Shown: one piece after another, positions 7,725-15,549 of the stretch | Position numbering within the stretch: the stretch's first letter is position 1 | How the letters are laid out: each line of letters starts with the position of its first letter | Source of the DNA: JACDAN01 sp963802375 | GTDB taxonomy: Bacteria; Actinomycetota; Thermoleophilia; Gaiellales; Gaiellaceae | Direction: 5' to 3' | Assembly: GCA_963802375.1 (NCBI GenBank) | Contig: CAWDIJ010000010.1 | Coordinates: forward strand, 992,001 to 1,056,000 | DNA: 64,000 nt | The notes under the pieces: generated by a model | Database searches by the model: none | What the model saw: the letters and a program-made list of their open reading frames with translations, nothing else | Told to the model about the DNA's origin: nothing | Translations under genes and position numbers: made by a program

Positions 7725-8180
7725 TCAGATCCTCGCGTCGTGCTCGCAGCCCGAACCGGGCCCGACCGTCCGTCCGCCGACGACGCCGAAACCGGTGGCG
7801 CAGTACAGCTGATCACCGGGGAAGGCGACTGGATGGTTGTCGTAGGAAAACAGGTCGATGCCGACAAAGCACGCATTGGCGCCCGTGCAGGTGCGCTTCT
7901 CGGCGCCCACGGGGAGCATGGGCACGCTGACGCCGTCCCTGGTGAACTCCGTTGCAGTGACGTCGATCCGCTGTTTCGTCGTGTCGCAGCGGACGCCGAC
8001 GAGCAGAGTCGCGAGCACGATGTAGTCGTCGATCGAGGGCTCGACGACGAAGGCGCAGTCGGCGGCCGAGTCGGGCGGAGGTAGCGGTGGCGGCGGTGGC
8101 TTCCTCTTCCCGGCGGCGATGCCGGGAACCGCCAGCGCAAGGGTCAGCGCGAACAGAACGGACAGGCGCAGGGCGCTCAT
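7725..8180 (-). CDS. Small secreted protein of unknown function
   Basis: 151 residues. The ATG at 8180 has GGGAGG seven bases upstream and starts a signal peptide (LRLSVLFALTLALAVPGIAAG). A proline stretch (PPPPPLPPP) links it to a globular domain with six cysteines (for example ADCAFVVEP, VGVRCDTTKQR, RTCTGANACFVGI, LYCATGFGV, GSGCEHDARI), suggesting disulfides outside the cell. No family was recognised. It converges with the upstream YciI gene, with 14 bases between the stops. Confidence 0.6.
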   Translation of the reverse strand: MSALRLSVLFALTLALAVPGIAAGKRKPPPPPLPPPDSAADCAFVVEPSIDDYIVLATLLVGVRCDTTKQRIDVTATEFTRDGVSVPMLPVGAEKRTCTGANACFVGIDLFSYDNHPVAFPGDQLYCATGFGVVGGRTVGPGSGCEHDARI

Positions 8181-8315
8181 TCGATTCCTCCCTCTCGAGT
8201 TCTCTCCGAGCGGCAGTACGCACCAAGTCGTCCGCCCGGTTCGCGGCGATAAGGAGGACTGATCGGTCCGGCCGATGGAGCAGCACGCACCCGGGCTCAA
8301 GTCGGCGAGACCCGC

Positions 8316-9110
8316 CTACCCGCCGGCGACCCACAGGTAGGGCGTCGTCGTCGAGACCTTGACGAGTCCCGCTCGTTCGAGGATCGGGCGCGATTCTTCG
8401 GTCGAGTCGCTGTGGATCAGCCTCTTGCCAAGCACAAGCGCTGATCGTGCACGGGCCGCCGTGAGCGCGCGGTAGATCCCGCGCCCACGCCATTCCGGTC
8501 GCGTGGCGCCGCCCCAAATCCCGGCGAACTCCGTGGCGGGCACCGGCTCCAGGCGGCCGGAGCTGACGATCTCTCCGTCGGCCTCTGCCACCCAGAGTTC
8601 CATCCCATCCCCGAACCCCAGTCTTCGGAGGAGCGCATCTGCCATCTCTTGGGCGAACCCGCCCCCGAAGACCTCTTCCTGCATCGCACTGAGCGCGCGG
8701 ACATCCGGCTCGCTCGTGACCCGCCGGAGGTGGATCCCCTTCGGCAATGAAACGTCAACCGCCAGGACAGCGGCTTCGCCGATCATGATCGACTCCGGCT
8801 CCCCGGGCACGAACCCATTTCGCACGAGCGCGTCGTGAAGCGCCGGCGCGTGATCGTGCGCGCGCGTCTTCCACTCGACGCGGGTTATCCCAGGATCCTC
8901 ACGGTAGTGCGCAAGAGCGCCCTCCACCCACCGGGCGATCACCGCGCCATCCGCGCCTCCGAGATCCCGGTAGGTGACGAAGCCCCGACCGCCCGCGAAC
9001 GTCACGAGCCTCAGCGGGCCGAGGCGCGTCACGGCCACCGCACTCGGGGTTTCAGCGTCCGTACGAAGCTGCCGGTCGTACGCGTCGAGGTACTCCTGCA
9101 CAGCTGCCAT
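8316..9110 (-). CDS. GNAT-family N-acetyltransferase
   Basis: 264 residues from the ATG at 9110. The C-terminal half is a GNAT fold: strand/helix segment IHLRRVTSEPDVRALSAMQ, the strand MELWVAEADGEIVSSGRLEP and the acetyl-CoA pyrophosphate loop RPEWRGRGIYRALTAAR. The N-terminal part (about residues 1-140, with LGPLRLVTFAGGRGFVTYRD) resembles the extra N-terminal domain in tandem-GNAT proteins but lacks a clear CoA loop. The acceptor substrate is unknown. Its frame reads upstream without a stop into the broken VOC gene, which merges the two in naive calling. Confidence 0.75.
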   Translation of the reverse strand: MAAVQEYLDAYDRQLRTDAETPSAVAVTRLGPLRLVTFAGGRGFVTYRDLGGADGAVIARWVEGALAHYREDPGITRVEWKTRAHDHAPALHDALVRNGFVPGEPESIMIGEAAVLAVDVSLPKGIHLRRVTSEPDVRALSAMQEEVFGGGFAQEMADALLRRLGFGDGMELWVAEADGEIVSSGRLEPVPATEFAGIWGGATRPEWRGRGIYRALTAARARSALVLGKRLIHSDSTEESRPILERAGLVKVSTTTPYLWVAGG

Positions 9111-9174
9111 CAGCGGCCATTCTCCAGGCTCGTCTAGCTCGAGTGACCTTCCCGCACACCGGCACAAGCGAGCG

Positions 9175-9563
9175 TCACGCGGCTGGCAGCTGGCGGTCCC
9201 CGTGGAAGACCGCTTCGACGTTGTTCCCGTCCGGGTCAATGACGAACGCTGCGTAATACCCGGCGTGGTAATGCGGGCGAAGACCCGGCGCGCCGTTGTC
9301 GCGGCCGCCGGCTTCGACAGCGGCACGATGGAACCTGTCGACGGTGGCTCGGTCGGCTGCGGCGAACGCCACATGAACGGGAGCGGCCGGGGGTTTCCCT
9401 TCCCCGATCCAGAAATCTCCACCGCCCTCGATGGCGAACCCAGGCCCTGCGAGCTCTCCACTACCTTCACTCCGAACGACTCGAGGGCCCGCTCGTAGAA
9501 GGTGCGGCTGCGTCTCACGTCACGCACTCGCAGGGCCAAGTGGTCGATGAGGGGAAGCGTCAC
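9175..9563 (-). pseudogene. VOC / glyoxalase-family protein, frame broken by one base
   Basis: Starts at 9563 with TLPLIDHLALRVRDVRRSRT and FYERALESFGVKVVESS. At about 9437-9447 the homology moves one frame: GFAIEGGGDFWIGEGKPP, VHVAFAAADRATVDRFH, GAPGLRPHYHAGYYAAFVID and PDGNNVEAVFHGDRQ to the stop at 9175. The expected two-beta-alpha-beta-beta-beta VOC fold of about 130 residues is therefore complete apart from the break, which one inserted base would repair. VOC proteins are metal-dependent lyases, dioxygenases or resistance proteins; the substrate here is unknown. Real decay or sequence error cannot be distinguished. Confidence 0.7.
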
Positions 9564-9600
9564 GGGCAGCCGACCCTACCGCTAGAGAACCGCGGATCGA

Positions 9601-9642
9601 GTCGGTGACTACAGAGTCGCGATTATCCCCGACTGCGCTAGG
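9601..9642 (+). repeat. Intergenic direct repeat, copy A
   Basis: Contains CTACAGAGTCGCGATTATCC followed by CCGACTGCGCT. First of six same-orientation copies (A-F) between 9.6 and 12.7 kb. It lies about 40 bases upstream of the alpha/beta-hydrolase start. Confidence 0.75.
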
Positions 9643-9680
9643 GTCGGGTGACTTTCCACTGCGACCGAGAGGAGTTCGGC

Positions 9681-10538
9681 ATGGCGTCCATTTCGGAGCG
9701 GGAGAGCAGGGAGATCGAGGCGGCCAACGCCTCCGGCACCACTCCGGTCGTCTTCATCCACGGCCTCTGGCTGCTGCCGAGCAGCTGGGCCAACTGGGCG
9801 GACTTCTTCCAGCAGGCCGGTTACGCGCCGCTGACGCCGGACTGGCCAGACGATCCGGAAACAGTTGAAGAGGCGCGGGCGAACCCGGAGGTCCTCGCCA
9901 AGAAGACGCTGAAGCAGGTTGCCGACCACACGGCCGACGTGATCGGCAAGCTCGAGAAGAAGCCCGCCGTGATGGGGCACTCGACCGGCGGATTGTTCGC
10001 CCAGATGCTCGCCGGCCGTGGGCTTTCGGCAGCCACGGTTGCCATCGACCCGGGCGTGTTTCGCGGCGTCCTGCCGCTGCCCCTCTCCACGCTCAAGACG
10101 GCTGGACCTTTCCTGTTGAACCCCCGGTATCGAGGCCGCGCCATCACGCTCACCTTCGACCAGTTCAAATACGGCTGGGCGAACGCGCTCGATGAGGACG
10201 AGGCGAAGCGCCTTTACGACACCTACCACGTGGCCGGGTCGGGGATCGCCCTGGCCCAGATGGCCAATGCCAACCTCAACCCCCGGACCGAGTCGAAGGT
10301 CGACACGAAGAACCCCGATCGGGGCCCGCTGCTGATCCTCGACGGGGAGAAGGACCACACGGTTCCCTGGGCGATCGCCAACGCCGCCTACAAGCGGCAG
10401 AAGCGCAACCCGAGCGTCACCGAGATCAAGAAGATGCCCAACCGCGGCCACGCGCTGACCATCGACCACGGCTGGCAGGAGGTCGCGCAGACCGCGCTCG
10501 ACTTCGTCAAGCGGTTCGTCCCGGCCAAGCCGAGCTAG
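9681..10538 (+). CDS. Alpha/beta-hydrolase
   Basis: 285 residues; ATG at 9681 preceded by GAGAGGAG. Oxyanion-hole motif HGLW (residues 27-30), nucleophile S101 in the elbow GHSTGG, a probable acid in LDGEKDHTVP, and a histidine in the segment RGHALTIDHGW near the C-terminus complete the catalytic triad. A lid-like insertion (about 120-190) includes NPRYRGRAITLTFDQFK. Such enzymes are esterases, lactonases or haloperoxidase-like hydrolases; no specific substrate can be named. The gene stands alone, bounded by repeat copy A upstream and a VOC fragment plus copy B downstream. Confidence 0.85.
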   Translation: MASISERESREIEAANASGTTPVVFIHGLWLLPSSWANWADFFQQAGYAPLTPDWPDDPETVEEARANPEVLAKKTLKQVADHTADVIGKLEKKPAVMGHSTGGLFAQMLAGRGLSAATVAIDPGVFRGVLPLPLSTLKTAGPFLLNPRYRGRAITLTFDQFKYGWANALDEDEAKRLYDTYHVAGSGIALAQMANANLNPRTESKVDTKNPDRGPLLILDGEKDHTVPWAIANAAYKRQKRNPSVTEIKKMPNRGHALTIDHGWQEVAQTALDFVKRFVPAKPS

Positions 10539-10540
10539 CC

Positions 10541-10681
10541 GGCCTCGATCTGCCGCCGCGCGACCGAGCCCGCGGCGCTGAACTCGCCGGCGAGCTGGAG
10601 CGCTACGAGGACAGCTACCCGCTCTGCTACGTCCGCGGCCCAGAGGGAATCATCATCGAGCTAGCCGAGAAGATCGGCTAA
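10541..10681 (+). pseudogene. C-terminal remnant of a VOC/glyoxalase gene
   Basis: An open stretch with no start codon encodes ARGAELAGELERYEDSYP followed by LCYVRGPEGIIIELAEKIG and a TAA. This is the last strand-helix-strand of a VOC protein, including the metal-ligand-type glutamate in IIIELAE. Only about 47 residues remain; the N-terminal two thirds are absent because the intact hydrolase gene abuts it. It looks like a truncated relic left after a deletion or gene insertion. Confidence 0.65.
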
Positions 10682-10715
10682 CCGTCGAGTCCGTCGCCGA
10701 CTAGAACCAGCTCGA

Positions 10716-10770
10716 GTCGGCGACTACAGAGTTGCGATTACCCCGACTTCCGCTCGAGCTGTGCTAGGGG
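10716..10770 (+). repeat. Intergenic direct repeat, copy B
   Basis: Contains CTACAGAGTTGCGATTA then CCCCGACT, with a slightly longer tail (CTCGAGCTGTGCTAGGGG) than the other copies. It lies between the VOC remnant and the minus-strand monooxygenase-like gene. Bases 10771-10839 beyond it show no further recognisable feature. Confidence 0.75.
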
Positions 10771-10839
10771 GTCAACAGCTTCCAGTGCCCCTCAGGGAGT
10801 CTCAGGTGTCGACCGTCCCGCAAGGCTCAGCTAGAGGCT

Positions 10840-11136
10840 TCATGCGAAAGTCGGTGCTGGCCGCCAGCTCTCAGTGACGAACCAGATCTGGGGCTCGCCC
10901 TGGACGCCTGCACGCTGCATGACGTTCCGTAGAGCGTCCGACGAGACGAAAGCTCTGGCCACCTCGGCGGTCTCGAAGTCGTGCCATACGGTGACGTCGT
11001 TCGGGTCGTCGACTAACTGAAACGCGGCGGCGCCCATGACACCCATCGCGCCGCGCTCCCCATAGAACTGGTCGTACACCTTCCTCCAAGTCTCGTAATC
11101 GGCGACGTTGAGGCGCACAAACAAGCGAACCATCAC
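10840..11136 (-). CDS. Small dimeric alpha/beta-barrel protein (antibiotic biosynthesis monooxygenase-like)
   Basis: 98 residues with two adjacent ATGs and GGGAGG upstream. The strand-helix-strand pattern MVRLFVRLNVADYETWRKVY, GAAAFQLVDDPNDVTVWHDF and AEVARAFVSSDALRNVM matches the ferredoxin-like ABM/NIPSNAP/YciI group. Members act as cofactor-free monooxygenases or heme-binding proteins, but many are uncharacterised. The gene is isolated between repeat copies B and C. A short signal-less cytosolic protein; function unknown. Confidence 0.65.
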   Translation of the reverse strand: MMVRLFVRLNVADYETWRKVYDQFYGERGAMGVMGAAAFQLVDDPNDVTVWHDFETAEVARAFVSSDALRNVMQRAGVQGEPQIWFVTESWRPAPTFA

Positions 11137-11234
11137 AGCCTCCCGTTCGGTTAGCAGCGAGCGTACGTCGAGTCGAACTTCACATTAGAGCGTGAACAGA
11201 AACCCTGCCATTCGGCGCCTTCGGCCGATCTTCT

Positions 11235-11264
11235 CGGCGACTACAGAGTTGCGTTTATCCCCGA
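11235..11264 (+). repeat. Intergenic direct repeat, copy C
   Basis: CGGCGA followed by CTACAGAGTTGCGTTTATCC and CCGA; the 3' end of the repeat unit diverges after this. Lies between the start of the monooxygenase-like gene and the end of the channel gene. Confidence 0.75.
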
Positions 11265-11294
11265 AAGCCCCCTGGTTCTGCGGCAGGAACTCGG

Positions 11295-11654
11295 CTACGT
11301 CTCGGCTGTGTGGTCTTCTTTGGCGGCTTTCGCCTCTTTCTCGTCACGCCGTACCTGGACGTAGGCGAAGCCGAGTTGTCGAGCGAGTTCGACCAGGATG
11401 CCGATGCCGACCAAGATGTAGAAGACGGTGAAGATCTTGATCGGCGCGCCCGTGATCGTGAGCTCCGGGTCGGCGATGCTCGATGTCGTCAGCGTCGCGA
11501 CGGCGAAGTAGAAGCCGTCCACGAGACTCCAGTCCTGGCTCGTGGTGTAGGTGATGGTGCCAACCGCGACGAGAAGGAGTCCTGCCCCGAGGATTGCGCA
11601 AAGCCTTCTTCGCGGACGGCGACCCTGAGCGCCTTGACGAACCTGTCGAACATG
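11295..11654 (-). pseudogene. Two-helix ion-channel-family protein, frame broken near its N-terminus
   Basis: The natural start is probably the ATG at 11654 (FDRFVKALRVAVREEGF). The homology jumps one frame at about 11598-11604 into AILGAGLLLVAVGTITY, the first membrane helix. A re-entrant pore segment and second helix IKIFTVFYILVGIGILVELA follow, then a charged tail. The fold is that of two-helix potassium-channel subunits. The filter region reads TLTTSSIADPELT where channels normally have TVGYGD, so K+ selectivity is doubtful. One missing base explains the break. Confidence 0.6.
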
Positions 11655-11742
11655 AGCAACGCAGCACACGGGCTGTTTCGGCCCAGCGACAGCCGCTCCT
11701 CCGCCGAGACTGCGGCCGCCGCCGGGCCCGGAGTTGAGCCAG

Positions 11743-11776
11743 CGGCTACAGAGTTGTGTTAATCCCCGACTGCGCT
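11743..11776 (+). repeat. Intergenic direct repeat, copy D
   Basis: CGG, then CTACAGAGTTGTGTTAATCC and CCGACTGCGCT. Lies in the 290-base gap between the channel gene and the reductase gene, in the same orientation as the other copies. The tail CGCTCCAGCG is self-complementary. Confidence 0.75.
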
Positions 11777-11944
11777 CCAGCGACCAGTAGCTCGCGCACG
11801 CTCAGGTTGCGGTCCTAGGGCGCTTCGTATTCCAGATCGTCAGGCTCGATTCGGCCGGACGGACTCTGCTGCGACCGATGAGCTCCGCGCCTCGGTGCAG
11901 TCATAACGAGAAAGACCACCACGAGAGAAAGGACGAGAATCGAG

Positions 11945-12475
11945 ATGGGAAAGCTGATCGCGACAACGCAGGCCACCGTCGACGGCGTCATAGACCCGGT
12001 CGGCGAGTGGTACGCGGACGGAGACCACGCCGACTACTCGTTCGACCGTCAGGCGAGATCCAGCGGGCTCGTGCTGGGCCGCAAGACCTACGAAGGGCTG
12101 GCGGGATTTTGGCCGAGCCAGTCGGGCAAATGGGCGGACATGGTCAACCCGATGCCGAAGTACGTCGGGTCCAACACCCTGTCCGGCGATCTCGAGTGGA
12201 ACGCGACCGTGCTCGAGGGGGACCTCGAGGACTCGATCCCGAAGCTGAAAGACGAGGTCGACGGTGACCTGTTCATGCACGGGAGCGGCGAGTTCGCGTA
12301 CGCGCTCGCCGAGAAGGGCCTGATCGACGAGTACGAGGTTTACCTGAACCCGCTCGTCTGGGGCGAGGGAAACGTCCACGTGCTCGGCGACAGGGGAACC
12401 GTCCGGATGGAGCTCGACGACGTGAAGCGGTTCGACTCCGGAGTGGTCCTCCTCACCTACCTCCCGGCGTCTTGA
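11945..12475 (+). CDS. Dihydrofolate-reductase-family protein (RibD C-terminal domain)
   Basis: 176 residues; GAGAA-rich leader before ATG. Contains the NADPH-binding reductase fold of RibD/DHFR relatives: GKLIATTQATVDGVID at the N-terminus, LVLGRKTYEGLAGFWP (the conserved GRxTYE motif), KYVGSNTLSGDLEW, DLFMHGSGEFAYALAEKGLI (GS nucleotide-binding turn) and DEYEVYLNPLVWGEG. Stand-alone copies are common in soil actinobacteria and have no defined substrate; the gene is not linked to riboflavin or folate genes here. It lies between repeat copies D and E. Confidence 0.82.
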   Translation: MGKLIATTQATVDGVIDPVGEWYADGDHADYSFDRQARSSGLVLGRKTYEGLAGFWPSQSGKWADMVNPMPKYVGSNTLSGDLEWNATVLEGDLEDSIPKLKDEVDGDLFMHGSGEFAYALAEKGLIDEYEVYLNPLVWGEGNVHVLGDRGTVRMELDDVKRFDSGVVLLTYLPAS

Positions 12476-12560
12476 CCGCGGCTGGGGCCGCGAGGCGGCC
12501 CGCGAGGGCTACTGAGGTTCGATCGCCTCGAGCTTGAGGCGAAGTTCGTCGTTGTAGCTG

Positions 12561-12594
12561 TCACTACAGAGTTGCGTTTACCCCCGACTGCGCT
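12561..12594 (+). repeat. Intergenic direct repeat, copy E
   Basis: Contains CTACAGAGTTGCGTTTAC then CCCCGACTGCGCT. The repeat end runs into the 12-base perfect palindrome CGCTCTAGAGCG (12591-12602). Confidence 0.75.
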
Positions 12595-12638
12595 CTAGAG
12601 CGACAGCACGCTCGCGCAGGCGAGGGTCCTTCACCCAA

Positions 12639-12664
12639 CTACTGAGCACTGATAATCCCCGACT
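12639..12664 (+). repeat. Degenerate direct repeat, copy F
   Basis: CTACTGAGCACTGATAATCC followed by CCGACT. It matches the family at the start, at the ATCCCCGACT core and in spacing, but the middle is altered. Lies 80 bases after copy E in the 297-base gap before the VOC gene; the rest of that gap holds only the ribosome-binding site of the next gene. Confidence 0.5.
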
Positions 12665-12772
12665 AGCTTCACGCGCTGATCGGAGCGAGGATCGCCGAGA
12701 CGAACTCGAATGGAGCTACTACCCGCAGCGCAGCGCCCGCGAGCGCGACCTCAAACAGGAGGGAGCAATCTC

Positions 12773-13234
12773 ATGAACGACCCCGACGCGAGCACCGCCG
12801 TCCCCACAATCTCTGCACACATCGTCGTCCGTGATGCTGCCCGAGCAGTAGGTTGGTACGCCGAGGTCTTTGGAGCACGCGAGGAGAACCGGCTCGCCGT
12901 CCCTGACGGGAGGCTCATGCAGGCAGCTCTCCGCTTCGGCGACTCGGCCGTGATGCTCGCCGACGAATTCCCCGAGATGGACGTCCTCTCGCCGCTCAGC
13001 ATTGGCGGTACGGCGACCGTCCTCCACTTCGCCTGCAATGACGCGAACGCCGTCTGGCATCGGGCGCTGGCGGGCGGTGCGGAAGTCCGTCAACCCTTGC
13101 AGGAAGCGTTCTGGGGTGAGCTGTACGGGCAGATCATCGATCCGTTCGGCCACCGCTGGGGAATCGCGCAGTGGGTTCGCGAGGTGCCCCGCGAGGAGCT
13201 CGAACGCGCGGTGGCCGACGCCTTTGGCAGCTAA
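12773..13234 (+). CDS. VOC-family protein (PhnB/glyoxalase-like)
   Basis: 153 residues; ATG with AGGAGGGAG upstream. Two VOC modules are visible: ISAHIVVRDAARAVGWYAEV at the N-terminus, then GRLMQAALRFGDSAVMLADE, ATVLHFACNDANAVWHRAL in the middle and ELYGQIIDPFGHRWGIAQW at the end. The IDPFGHRW motif is typical of PhnB-like proteins related to bleomycin-resistance and glyoxalase enzymes. Cytosolic, probably dimeric; substrate unknown. It precedes a sigma-factor gene by 100 bases but no functional link is evident. Confidence 0.82.
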   Translation: MNDPDASTAVPTISAHIVVRDAARAVGWYAEVFGAREENRLAVPDGRLMQAALRFGDSAVMLADEFPEMDVLSPLSIGGTATVLHFACNDANAVWHRALAGGAEVRQPLQEAFWGELYGQIIDPFGHRWGIAQWVREVPREELERAVADAFGS

Positions 13235-13334
13235 GCCGTGGCGCGAGCCCGGGTCTATGCCGCGACAACCCGCTGTATACCCGGGTTCACCTGGCTTGCC
13301 GTTACCTTCCGAGGCGGCGTACGAGAATGTAGGC

Positions 13335-13814
13335 GTGACGGACGTTGTCGAGCGTGCGTTTCGTCGCCACTACGGGATGGTCTACCGCTACGTCCGGAGA
13401 CGTGCGCACAGCCACGAGCAGGCCGAGGATCTGACGCAGGAGGTCTTCGCGGCAGCGGCAGCGGCGCTCCCGTCCGAGAACGTAGGCCAGCCACCGGTGC
13501 TCGCGTGGTTGTACACGGTCGCGCAGCGGCGGTTCGCCGACGAGGCGCGCCGCACAGCCCATGGGCGGGCCGTGGCTCTCGCCCCCGAACCCACCGTCGA
13601 CTACGCGCCACCGGTAGCGGGCGCGATCACCGCGGCCCTGCGTCGCCTGCAACCTGAACAGCAACGGGTGCTCGCGCTGAAGCTGCTGCGGGGCCTGAGG
13701 TTCGCGGAAGTGGCGACCGAACTCGGGATCACGCCGGCCGCAGCCAAGATGCGCTTCATGCGAGCGCTCAGCGCGCTTCGCGAGGAACTGCGGAAGGAAG
13801 GGGTAGAACCATGA
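13335..13814 (+). CDS. ECF-type RNA polymerase sigma factor (second)
   Basis: 159 residues from a GTG at 13335. Region 2 is seen in FRRHYGMVYRYVRRRAHSHE and AEDLTQEVFAAAAAALP, followed by VLAWLYTVAQRRFADEARR. Region 4 reads LRRLQPEQQRVLALKLLRGL and FAEVATELGITPAAAKMRFM, the DNA-binding helix-turn-helix. A longer open frame extends upstream through the VOC gene but shows no sigma homology. The stop overlaps the next start by four bases (ATGA), so the downstream membrane protein is its probable partner. Confidence 0.9.
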   Translation: MTDVVERAFRRHYGMVYRYVRRRAHSHEQAEDLTQEVFAAAAAALPSENVGQPPVLAWLYTVAQRRFADEARRTAHGRAVALAPEPTVDYAPPVAGAITAALRRLQPEQQRVLALKLLRGLRFAEVATELGITPAAAKMRFMRALSALREELRKEGVEP

Positions 13815-15022
13815 CCGTTCGCGACGTTGAGACACTCGAGCTCCTGCGTGATCAGCCGGAGTTGCTCGCGATCGCCGACGCCGTGGGTTCGACCCAACGG
13901 CGGCGAAAGCGTCTTCCCCGGCGCGTAGTGCTTGCGGCCGCTGCCGTGCTGGCTGCCGCAGTCGTCGCGCTTCTCGCGCCGTGGCAGAACGAAGACGGCC
14001 GCGGACTCGTACCCGAGCGGGCGCTGGCTGCGCTCCCCGCCCCGGCCCCGGTGATGCACGCGGTGCTGGAACAGCGACTGGGAACGCGCGTCAATCTGGA
14101 GACCGGGAGCCTCAGCCCCGTACTGGTGCGCTCCGAATCCTGGTACGACGAGGAACGTGCGCTGTTGCGCCTCCGCGGATACCGCGACGGGCGGCTGCTC
14201 GCCGATTCGACCTTCCGCGACGCAGGCGATTCCCTCGACGCCGCGATGGTCATGTTCTTCGCACAGGCCGCTGAGGTCATCCGCAAGGCGCTCGCTGATG
14301 GGCGTGCACGCGTCGTCGGTGAAGAGCGCATCCGCGGCCGTGACGTCTACCTGCTCGATGCCGAACCCGAGCCGGGCGGCTACCAAGGCCCCGTGCGCAC
14401 CGCGATCGACAAGCACACGTACGAGCTAGTCCAGCTCCGCGCGGGCGAAAGCTTCGCGGGAAACCCCGAGTACGAGCTCAACGTTCTGACCTTTGATTAC
14501 CTGCCTCGCCGCGCCGGCCTCTTCGGCCGCCCGCGGCCCGGCAGCTCGGAGGTGGGCTCCTTCAGCGCGATAACTCCGACCGATCTCGCCGCCGCACGGA
14601 CGGCCCTTGGCGGCAAGGTAGCGCTGTGGGCGGGACCAGAACTCGACGGCAAGGCGATCGGAGCAGTTCAGTTGCTCGACGTGGAGGTCGACTCGGCGAA
14701 CGGTCGCGGGGTTCGCGGGGAGGCGCTCGACCTCACCTATGGCGCGGGCAGCTTCGGACCTCGACGCCGCGACTCCGTAGTCCTCACGCAGATCCGTGCT
14801 GACGATCCCGCGCGAAGCTACATCGGGGAGGCGAGCACGACCCCGCGAGGATTCGCCGATCTGCGGTCGGGGATGACGGGCAGCGACCAAAAAAACATGT
14901 TCCGCAGCTGGACGGCATCGCTGAGGCACAACGGCTTCCTCGTCCAGATCCAAGGCGCCGACCGCGACCTGGTGCTGCGGGCCGCCAAGGCGCTACGGCC
15001 GATCCCGGCGGGCGCGCGTTAG
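13811..15022 (+). CDS. Single-pass membrane protein paired with the second ECF sigma factor
   Basis: 403 residues, start overlapping the sigma stop. A cytoplasmic N-terminus of about 37 residues (RDVETLELLRDQPELLAIAD) leads to one helix at about residues 38-56 and a large outside domain of strand-rich sequence (for example SWYDEERALLRLRGYRDGRL and KHTYELVQLRAGESFAG), reminiscent of MucB/RseB-like or LolA-like sensor folds, though not identified with certainty. Position and topology suggest an anti-sigma or sensor role. It has no zinc-type anti-sigma motif. Confidence 0.65.
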   Translation: MTVRDVETLELLRDQPELLAIADAVGSTQRRRKRLPRRVVLAAAAVLAAAVVALLAPWQNEDGRGLVPERALAALPAPAPVMHAVLEQRLGTRVNLETGSLSPVLVRSESWYDEERALLRLRGYRDGRLLADSTFRDAGDSLDAAMVMFFAQAAEVIRKALADGRARVVGEERIRGRDVYLLDAEPEPGGYQGPVRTAIDKHTYELVQLRAGESFAGNPEYELNVLTFDYLPRRAGLFGRPRPGSSEVGSFSAITPTDLAAARTALGGKVALWAGPELDGKAIGAVQLLDVEVDSANGRGVRGEALDLTYGAGSFGPRRRDSVVLTQIRADDPARSYIGEASTTPRGFADLRSGMTGSDQKNMFRSWTASLRHNGFLVQIQGADRDLVLRAAKALRPIPAGAR

Positions 15023-15138
15023 CAGCGTGACTGGTCGACGCGCTCACACGGGGCAACGGGAGGAGCGCCGAGTACGCCGCGCCGATCGCGCCAAGAACGG
15101 CGCCGATTTGCCGATTCGGCCCGGATCGGGCGAGCGGG

Positions 15139-15549
15139 TCAGAGGCCCGAAAAACACCGCCCGAAGGTGTCAATAAGCCAGAGGTCGCCGTTCGGGGTCT
15201 TGACGACACACACTTGTGTGATTCCGTGAGCTTCATCCGCTTCGCCCGCCCGCTGCAGAAACTCGCCGGTCATATTCGCGACTGTCAATCGCCGGGCATT
15301 GCTGCACCAGTACCGTTGGCGCGGGGTAGCGAGCCTGCAACGCAGCACGGGCACCCCCGCGGCCTCGGCATCCTGGGCGGAGTCTTCCACGAAGGCTTCC
15401 GCGGCCTGGGCCACCTCGCGCAGCGTCGGAGCCGTCGACGGACCCGTCTTGCCGCCACGCTCGTCCGCAGCGAGCCACCACGCACCGATGGTGATTACGC
15501 CGATCGCCACGAGCACCGTCGCAACGAACATCACGGTACGCCCGCCCAT
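15139..15549 (-). CDS. Secreted or signal-anchored protein of unknown function
   Basis: 136 residues. An N-terminal membrane helix (VMFVATVLVAIGVITIGAWW) is followed by an outside domain with four cysteines (LRCRLATP, YWCSNARRL, QVCVVKTPNGD, GRCFSGL). A helical stretch LREVAQAAEAFVEDSAQDAE lies between. No family was recognised. Its ATG directly follows the stop of the small gene at 15550-15723 with no gap, so both are probably translated from one mRNA. The 116 bases before 15139 hold no identifiable feature. Confidence 0.55.
   Translation of the reverse strand: MGGRTVMFVATVLVAIGVITIGAWWLAADERGGKTGPSTAPTLREVAQAAEAFVEDSAQDAEAAGVPVLRCRLATPRQRYWCSNARRLTVANMTGEFLQRAGEADEAHGITQVCVVKTPNGDLWLIDTFGRCFSGL

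Noticed and set aside
8316..9563. One 415-residue VOC-GNAT fusion protein
   Set aside because: The frame link is caused by a one-base break in the VOC gene; the middle 90 residues match no family, while the true VOC C-terminus is in the other frame.
9601..12664. Integron gene-cassette array with attC sites
   Set aside because: The repeat copies have no attC-type inverted pairs (no GTTRRRY/RYYYAAC core), genes occur in both orientations and no integrase is in the window.
9601..12664. CRISPR array
   Set aside because: Copies are hundreds of bases apart and separated by genes rather than by spacers of uniform length; no cas genes.
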